Under the pieces are notes generated by a model, which saw only the letters and a program-made list of their open reading frames with translations, was not told the origin of the DNA and did not search any database. A stretch of DNA of 9,124 nucleotides from NCBI GenBank assembly GCA_964622465.1, contig CAZUQH010000043.1:1-9124 (forward strand). The letters run 5' to 3'. This document shows, piece by piece, positions 6,901 through 9,124 of this stretch; position 1 is the stretch's first letter; the number at the start of each line of letters is the position of its first letter. This DNA is from CAZUQH01 sp964622465 (GTDB lineage: Bacteria > CG03 > CAZUQH01). Both the position numbers and the translations under genes were made by a program.

Positions 6901-8427
6901 CTACTTACTGCAGAAGACCATGAAGTAGTTGGAGTTAGAAGTGGTATAAGAGAAATCCTTGTGAGGATGGACGAGGGAGAATACGAGCAGTATACAAGCA
7001 TAATTACTCTCACAGAAGGTATCCATACAATTGGCTGGTATAGTGTTGATAATGTTGGGAATACTGAGAATCCACAAACATTTACTGTGTCAGTAGACAC
7101 AACCACACCAGAGACAGAACTTGTAATTGGCGAGCCGTCATTTGATGGATTTGGATACAAATTCATATCACCTCAGACACCACTTGTACTGAATGCAGAA
7201 GACCCTGTGTCAAATAGTGTCTCATCAGGCCTGAAGTACACCGAATATCGCCTCAACGAAGGTGAGTGGATAATATATACAGGCACGTTCTCGTTTCCAT
7301 CGGGACAGTATCTTTTTGAGTACAGAAGCAGGGATAATGTAGAGAATACTGAAGAGACAAAGTCAGTACAACTTGCGGTAACTGTTCTTGAGGAATGTGC
7401 AGTGTTTGCTTCCACGTGTGTCAAGCTAAACGGGAATGGCTTTGTCAAAGGTCATGTATATTCTAACACACTCATTGAGGTAGTTGGTAAGGCAGTAGTA
7501 GATGGGGACGCAGTTGCCCAAGAAATTAAGGTCACAGGCAATGCAGAGGTAAGGGGACAAACAAAAGAAGAATCCCCCGGGTTTCCTGACGAACCAATTG
7601 ATGTGAGCATCATCTCATTGATGGTTCAGGAGACAAATGATAATGACAAAATACCACTTACCCAGCTTGGAAGAGAGTCGGTAGACCCTGATGGGGTCCT
7701 TACCCTTGAAGACGATGATGTTCTTGTTCTTTCAACTGGCACATATTACCTTACAGGGCTATACATTAGTGATAGCGCAACACTTGAGGCAGAAGGGACT
7801 GTCCGGATACTAATTGATGGTGTCCTTGAGATAACAGGCCAGGGTAATCTAACTTCATCTGGCATACCATGGAACTCATTTGTCATATCAAGTACAGACA
7901 CTGTTGTAAAGGTATCAGGACAGGGGAAATATGAGGGATTGATATATGCACCTCGTGCAGAAGTCCAGGTTTCAGGTAATGGTATGGTTATGATTGGTAA
8001 TGTATTTGCAAGAGAAGCACACATTGCAGGGAATGCTCAGGTTATTGCACCACAGAGGGAAAGCGGGTTGCCAGTTCGTTCTGCTAAGCGTGATACTCCA
8101 AAAAACTCACCTGACCCTGATAGTGATTTCTATTTGAGGGCTTACTACATATATCCAAACCCTGCAAAGAGTGGTGCATCACCAACAATACATCTTGAGT
8201 GCGGGATAGCAGACAGGGTAGAGATAAGGATATATAACATTGCTGGGGAACTTGTACATGATAAAACCATTACAGGAAGCCCATTCATAAAGAGTGATAA
8301 ATACGTATATGAACATTCCTGGGATGTGACAGACATTGCATCAGGTGTATATATTTCAGTGATAGATGCTCACAAACAGGGAGAAGACCCAATAAGAGAA
8401 ATAAAGAAACTTGCGGTGATAAAATAA
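901..8427 (+). CDS. Giant secreted multidomain surface protein (Ig-like/jelly-roll/PKD/PQQ propeller, type-IX-like tail)
   Basis: The gene encodes 2508 residues. Alternative in-frame ATGs lie at 904, 907 and 913; a weak AGAG (893-896) is best spaced for 904 or 907. The signal peptide ends SPVMA (residue 33). Domains in order: orphan aromatic-rich region 34-257; bacterial Ig-like 258-344; FN3-like 350-650, split by a jelly-roll insert 405-606; PKD 655-741; PQQ-type beta-propeller about 746-1124; small beta module 1127-1240 (YDPSAV, LRVYHYEEMEW); six Ig/OmpL47-like repeats 1241-2165 (YRIDSG.W..Y, YRS.D..GN), two of them split by jelly-roll inserts at about 1467-1640 and 1741-1907; PilX/DUF7305-like beta-helix 2166-2386; FlgD/type-IX-like tail 2410-2508. 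No enzymatic catalytic set is recognisable, so a role as adhesin, matrix or carbohydrate-binding surface protein is inferred. It is translationally coupled on both sides, overlapping the TPR gene by 20 nt and sharing the A of its stop codon with the next ATG. G+C drops within the gene near 4680. The reading frame is intact throughout. Confidence 0.9.
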   Translation: MMMLMNNHHSLRSVKPLLVACVLMLWSISPVMARIGGERCGSRHGAFLESVGSYETYVFSGAPGLASGAYIVKRHEVRLIFPFDEEGERLIPGVGSGSFTESKWFHWSGTREVSGDCSSGWYRVGRDIWKSSGDGGVSDHRWKNEWNNHDGRVLIDWYRDWWGDPVTIKYEIKEASAKGPYFVELGGPPNIWTAAWGPQNPNDGSDWAEVLSYNAEWCEIKTFVYEVWDIAGHYLGFHPGRPGDVGISFYAWGYRNWDPPVLDSPAQAVTTNRTITVSGWRAPTNSPVDLYDNDHKQPTVWSDDYGRFSGAVTLDEGENRITATATGRTGIPSDHSEPIFVKYLPPGPGPPQLVSPADGSWVNTSTVTLEWQPAKGDDPQRYLCYDIEVSTSPDFSTLLYDQGMCDCRDYFTDPGLEVLPDHGYDETGYYPLARSVEDTKDFYQEFDMTFVSPPLYYGWVRVGLENSDPDNTSLLEVGDFYKGDDGKRRFSLRFIDQNGEETWARQVMPDFVTGRRYHLRISYDNKKDELTASMWDGTALVASVVLEQVDGFEFDRVRFSVRPDRPISDISWSASQHAIHLWGDADTAPGRREIETYVDNMRVVTGGNQPQVPPLTNAAVTVPEGTVFWRVQSVDLLGRESDWVCSGFSVDVTPPVADAGTDFSVPVNTTITFDGTASYDPKPGSGISSWRWGFLEGGAPVTLHGEITSFCFRHPSSYVVRLVVEDVAGNVTSDTLHVAVGGSGTYPSAWPSARYDMERTGWCCNASGESLRELWAIDGIWEHIVIGTQGRVYGCSGRYLSAIDPGSQQVIWRFEGDGDLLPPVIGSDGRVYVVSDIGTLSAIMETVDDPNPFKVEWEYSMDGRALTSPVVRSDGRIYLHVDNVFHALRDEGDRVSVVWEKLFPARPDGLFLAAAAGNTEAVYVVSQEYASPGFWRLSKFVDESPNHQVWSVGLGQANDISYPVVGDAGDVYLSLNRTDGSWLIRFSKDNGSQVWIQNLGQVASAAAVGPAGRLYVQGTDAGGVGNLICVDSNDGTKVWNYEYQWILSSCLPTVDRSGNILCLAYFGDSGQLLKFADAGLSGRVIGMASLWQVGFRADSSPVVSNEGMVYLTGGSALHCVGPDPEEVSVSVDGLVEVNEPGITIERLFSLPADALNALQVQNLEEPQWIYDVSFTPSAAVWTFKYDPSAVVGDEQSLRVYHYEEMEWAELPGQQIDTAANWITCTLESASLFVITRPGDSLPPRTEIQFLGPSVGAKPVFISSATAIMFTAIDDRYEVGDSEGLGVLFTEYRIDSGDWQVYEVTFTLTAGYHRIEYRSKDKAGNLEEIKRTDVFQDEEAPRIDVEVGYPKVTTLEYEYITSTTTIEISADDYGGSGVESVLYQIDAEDLHSYSTPIQMDTEGKHILTIIAQDKVGNARREERVFCVDNTPPEVTLEVNGPEYQTADMYYVLSETEFVLFSEDPAIKSEFHDDFLLDISTWVVESGRWWWESYSACGTEGKLVSKKEFVHERKVKARMRTEKSGTNSWEVSWIYPLYHNWANCMYALLHKTGEIELTIVKDGERSEYRTPSSLSPFDWHEFMFEIGGDDWLEEKQVVLYIDGEKYLKVDDEKIAELSGHVAFDANDGAQAEIKWVKVIWGEAPGCGVLMTKKQIDDKSWQDYEGVFTLEIAGHHTVSYFAEDRLGNKSQEEKEEFVLDDLWPATEIVESYQQGTWKHITDERIYVPESASYALSAEDEDIGWNEYTENFCADIAGWTPESGSWKVQEGTYEGIQGKSVRYTDYPHDRIVEGLVKTESSGTNSWEVGWIYGKYESWDNCCYALLHKDGKVEVTVLKGGERRNYEVQSDLSPLLWHRFTFKVEASTLTFSIDQKEYVKVIDDRLPLLSGGIALDANASRVLFDNIRVAEIRDVAIYSGIDKTQYRIDSGIWQEWDKESEQIQFSEGIRTIEYRSTDRVENEEPTRATTYYVDGTAPGSMLTLEDGAQYESENGTLYASQDTQYLLTAEDHEVVGVRSGIREILVRMDEGEYEQYTSIITLTEGIHTIGWYSVDNVGNTENPQTFTVSVDTTTPETELVIGEPSFDGFGYKFISPQTPLVLNAEDPVSNSVSSGLKYTEYRLNEGEWIIYTGTFSFPSGQYLFEYRSRDNVENTEETKSVQLAVTVLEECAVFASTCVKLNGNGFVKGHVYSNTLIEVVGKAVVDGDAVAQEIKVTGNAEVRGQTKEESPGFPDEPIDVSIISLMVQETNDNDKIPLTQLGRESVDPDGVLTLEDDDVLVLSTGTYYLTGLYISDSATLEAEGTVRILIDGVLEITGQGNLTSSGIPWNSFVISSTDTVVKVSGQGKYEGLIYAPRAEVQVSGNGMVMIGNVFAREAHIAGNAQVIAPQRESGLPVRSAKRDTPKNSPDPDSDFYLRAYYIYPNPAKSGASPTIHLECGIADRVEIRIYNIAGELVHDKTITGSPFIKSDKYVYEHSWDVTDIASGVYISVIDAHKQGEDPIREIKKLAVIK
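2113..2718 (+). other. Jelly-roll (ConA/LamG-like) insert splitting an FN3-like domain
   Basis: Residues about 405-606 interrupt an FN3-like fold. The front half (residues 350-404) has SPADGSWVNTSTVTLEWQPA and YDIEVSTSPDFSTLLYD. The back half resumes at 607-650 with VPEGTVFWRVQSVDLLGRES. Removing the insert restores an ordinary FN3 domain of about 95 residues. The insert itself is all-beta in character, with alternating hydrophobic strands, a WDGTALVASVVL strand and a closing YVDNMRV motif typical of jelly-roll modules appended to carbohydrate-active proteins. It is clearly more diverged than the two later inserts. The family call is by pattern and not by search. Confidence 0.55.
3136..4272 (+). 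other. PQQ-type beta-propeller domain
   Basis: Residues about 746-1124 contain seven or eight repeats of roughly 45 residues. They follow the pattern of S.PV, then (S/G)(D/N).G.(I/V)Y, then a hydrophobic strand, then (V/L)W. Examples are PPVIGSDGRVYVVS, TSPVVRSDGRIYLHV, YPVVGDAGDVYLSL, AAVGPAGRLYVQGT and SPVVSNEGMVYLTGG. The opening SAWPSARYDMERTGW matches the usual start of outer-membrane BamB-like or PQQ-dehydrogenase-like propellers (trim the order of bladed repeats from there). No calcium or PQQ-binding enzyme residues are recognisable, so a structural or ligand-binding propeller is more likely than a dehydrogenase. This is the most G+C-rich part of the window (some 60-base lines reach 58-62%). 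Confidence 0.75.
5299..5820 (+). repeat. Jelly-roll insert, paralogous copy A
   Basis: Residues about 1467-1640 lie within Ig/OmpL47-like unit 3. Recognisable strands are SGTNSWEVSWIYPLYHNW, CMYALLHKTGEIELTI, LSPFDWHEFMFEI, VVLYIDGEKYLKVDD and LSGHVAFDAND, closing with IKWVKVIW. The fold is read as ConA-like/LamG-like (similar in style to DUF1080-type modules), and carbohydrate binding is the common role of such modules. No glycosidase catalytic pair is recognisable. Copy B lies 825 bp downstream in the same phase. Confidence 0.65.
6121..6621 (+). repeat. Jelly-roll insert, paralogous copy B
   Basis: Residues about 1741-1907 lie within Ig/OmpL47-like unit 4. They match copy A strand for strand: SGTNSWEVGWIYGKYESW, CCYALLHKDGKVEVTV, LSPLLWHRFTFKV, LTFSIDQKEYVKVID and LSGGIALDANA, closing with LFDNIRV. 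The GTNSWEV motif is offset by exactly 275 residues (825 bp) from copy A, and a run of shared bases (ACAAACTCCTGGGAGGT) is still visible. This points to duplication of a whole Ig-plus-insert unit rather than two independent insertions. Confidence 0.7.
7396..8058 (+). other. PilX/DUF7305-like beta-helix module
   Basis: Residues about 2166-2386 show short repeated strands with SGNG/GNA turns. Examples are VKLNGNGFVKGHVYSN, IKVTGNAEVRGQ, LEITGQGNL, KVSGQGKYEGLIYAP, AEVQVSGNGMVMIGNVFA and AHIAGNAQV. The phrase G.YEGLIYAP..EV..SGNG...G.V.A is the signature of the C-terminal module found in many PilX-type pilus-associated and other surface proteins, with some likeness to bactofilins. It probably forms a right-handed beta-helix. 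Its presence between Ig repeats and a sorting tail suggests a surface-exposed or assembling end. Confidence 0.6.
8128..8424 (+). other. C-terminal FlgD/type-IX-like sorting domain
   Basis: Residues 2410-2508 of the giant protein show the layout of type A CTDs of the type IX secretion system and of FlgD-Ig-like tails. There is an aromatic strand and YPNPAKSG at the start, then VEIRIYNIAGELVHD, then SWDVTDIASGVYISVIDA, and finally IKKLAVIK at the extreme C-terminus. The matching elements are the PNP box, the (V/I)YN..G(E/R)LV strand, the W...(A/S)SGVY(I/F) strand and the lysine-rich last strand. A PorV-like gene follows immediately, which supports a secretion or anchoring role. In many non-Bacteroidota lineages such tails occur without a proven type IX machine. 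Confidence 0.7.
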
Positions 8428-9124
8428 TGACTAATATGATGAGTATCATTCTCAAGAGCAAAAGAATCCCGTACCATAAACCGAGATGCTTCGCTCATGC
8501 TCAGCATGACAAAAAGCTGTGGCAATCTCTAGCTGTGGTTTTTCTGCTACTCGCTATTCCTGCGTTAGTCCTTGCCGGAGGAGCAGACACAACTGGCTGT
8601 CAGTTCTTAAAAGTTGGCCCTACTGCACGAGGAATGGGTTTTGCTGGTGCATACTCAGCAATCTGTGATGATGCATCCAGTGTTTACTGGAATCCTGCAG
8701 GTCTTGCTTCTTTAGATATGAGGGAAGTATCTGCAACATATCTTAAATACTGGCAGGGTATATATTATGGTTTCGTTGCAACAGCAATACCATTAAAAGA
8801 TACTGGTGTATTTGGTGTAGGTATAACTTATCTTGGAGTGGATGGGATAGAGGCAAGAGTAGCAGATACCTTAAAAGAAGACAGGAAATTCGGTGCATAC
8901 GATGCGTCTGTCAGGTTCTCATTTGCAAGAGAGAATGCATTCCCTAAACTTCTTGATGACTTGAGTGTTGGTGTAGGTGTACAGTTCATTCAACAGAAGT
9001 TAGATGATGAGCAAGCATTTTCAGGTGCAATTGACCTTGGTATAAGATACCCTATCTCTAACAATCTCAACCTCTCCCTTGGGTTATACAATATTGGTAT
9101 AGGCCCTAAGTTCATAGAAGAGCG
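8427..9124 (+). CDS. PorV/PorQ (UPF0164)-like outer-membrane beta-barrel protein, 3' end missing
   Basis: The frame is open to the window end (232 complete codons). The ATG at 8427 shares its A with the TAA of the giant gene (TAATG), and GGTGA (8415-8419) lies 7 nt upstream, so coupled translation is likely. ATGs at 8436 and 8439 are weaker alternatives. The signal peptide has a long n-region, a hydrophobic core (about residues 35-47) and cleavage after LVLA (residue 50). The mature N-terminus carries the family hallmark: FLKVGPTARGMGFAGAYSA followed by DDASSVYWNPAGLAS. Amphipathic beta-strands follow, such as VFGVGITYLGVDGIEARV and DLSVGVGVQFIQQKLDD. In Bacteroidota, PorV binds the C-terminal domains of type IX cargo at the outer membrane. 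Its position next to a protein with such a tail suggests the same partnership here. A FadL-like transport role is the alternative. The n-region contains a palindromic repeat. Confidence 0.85.
   Translation, partial: MTNMMSIILKSKRIPYHKPRCFAHAQHDKKLWQSLAVVFLLLAIPALVLAGGADTTGCQFLKVGPTARGMGFAGAYSAICDDASSVYWNPAGLASLDMREVSATYLKYWQGIYYGFVATAIPLKDTGVFGVGITYLGVDGIEARVADTLKEDRKFGAYDASVRFSFARENAFPKLLDDLSVGVGVQFIQQKLDDEQAFSGAIDLGIRYPISNNLNLSLGLYNIGIGPKFIEE
8481..8511 (+). repeat. Palindromic dispersed-type repeat inside the PorV-like signal peptide
   Basis: The segment contains the near-perfect palindrome CATGCT-C-AGCATG (8496-8508) and an outer arm ATGCT (8486-8490) that can pair with AGCAT (8503-8507). 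The phrase (C)CGAGATGCTTCGCT ... CAGCATGACA resembles a family of short intergenic palindromes that occur in many copies in diverse environmental bacterial genomes. Here it is translated in frame as residues PRCFAHAQHDK of the n-region. Only one copy lies in this window, so its repetitive nature is recalled from experience and not shown by this sequence. Confidence 0.5.

Larger units (their letters stand above)
4621..7395 (+). repeat. Six Ig/OmpL47-like repeats in tandem, two of them split
   Basis: Units begin near residues 1241, 1339, 1429, 1699, 1970 and 2068. Each starts with a PP/AP/TPE-type linker and a short strand. After this come (L/I).A.D, a variable loop, an SG-type turn, then a T.YRID.G.W..Y strand, FTL..G.H.I.YRS.D..GN and a closing VD. 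Examples are TEYRIDSGDWQVY (unit 1), TQYRIDSGIWQEW (unit 4) and TEYRLNEGEWIIY (unit 6). Uninterrupted units are about 95 residues. Units 3 and 4 are about 270 residues because a jelly-roll module sits in the loop between the (S/A)ED strand and the SG/CG turn. Such repeats usually form elongated stalks on secreted proteins. Confidence 0.8.

Noticed and set aside
8425..8480. A terminator or separate promoter between the giant gene and the PorV-like gene.
   Set aside because: The stop and start codons overlap (TAATG) and a Shine-Dalgarno lies inside the upstream gene. The only hairpin is the palindromic repeat, which has no T-run after it.

Overview
The window reads as one co-directional transcription unit from a Gram-negative-type (outer-membrane) bacterium, probably an uncultured lineage. 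The support for this is a giant modular secreted protein with a C-terminal FlgD/type-IX-like sorting domain, followed directly by a PorV/PorQ-like outer-membrane protein. G+C is mixed (roughly 40 to 60% by segment). No phylum can be assigned from sequence reading alone. The FlgD-tail plus PorV-like combination is known from Bacteroidota and from several candidate phyla.

Layout. Positions 1-93 hold no supportable gene. A sigma70-type promoter (94-122) is followed by a leader of about 128 nt that carries a convincing cyclic-di-GMP-I (GEMM-I) riboswitch aptamer (about 160-245). The Shine-Dalgarno sequence and GTG start of the first gene lie immediately after it. A 7-bp alternative pairing (160-166 with 249-255) competes with aptamer stem P1 and would mask the Shine-Dalgarno, which suggests a translational ON switch.

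Three genes follow without gaps: (1) 258-920, a periplasmic TPR protein with a signal peptide; (2) 901-8427, a 2508-residue secreted multidomain protein that overlaps gene 1 by 20 nt; (3) 8427 to the window end, a PorV/PorQ (UPF0164)-like outer-membrane beta-barrel, 3'-truncated, starting on the last base of the gene 2 stop codon.

The giant protein runs in this order: signal peptide, orphan aromatic-rich domain, Ig-like domain, FN3-like domain split by a jelly-roll insert, PKD domain, PQQ-type beta-propeller, a small beta module, six Ig/OmpL47-like repeats (two of them split by paralogous jelly-roll inserts), a PilX/DUF7305-like beta-helix module, and a C-terminal FlgD/type-IX-like sorting domain. 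The working model, which is inference, is that c-di-GMP switches on a surface-display unit: a giant putative adhesin or matrix protein, its PorV-like outer-membrane partner and a TPR accessory protein. Two more points merit checking: a palindromic dispersed-type repeat is translated inside the signal peptide of gene 3, and there is a sharp G+C change inside gene 2 at about 4680.
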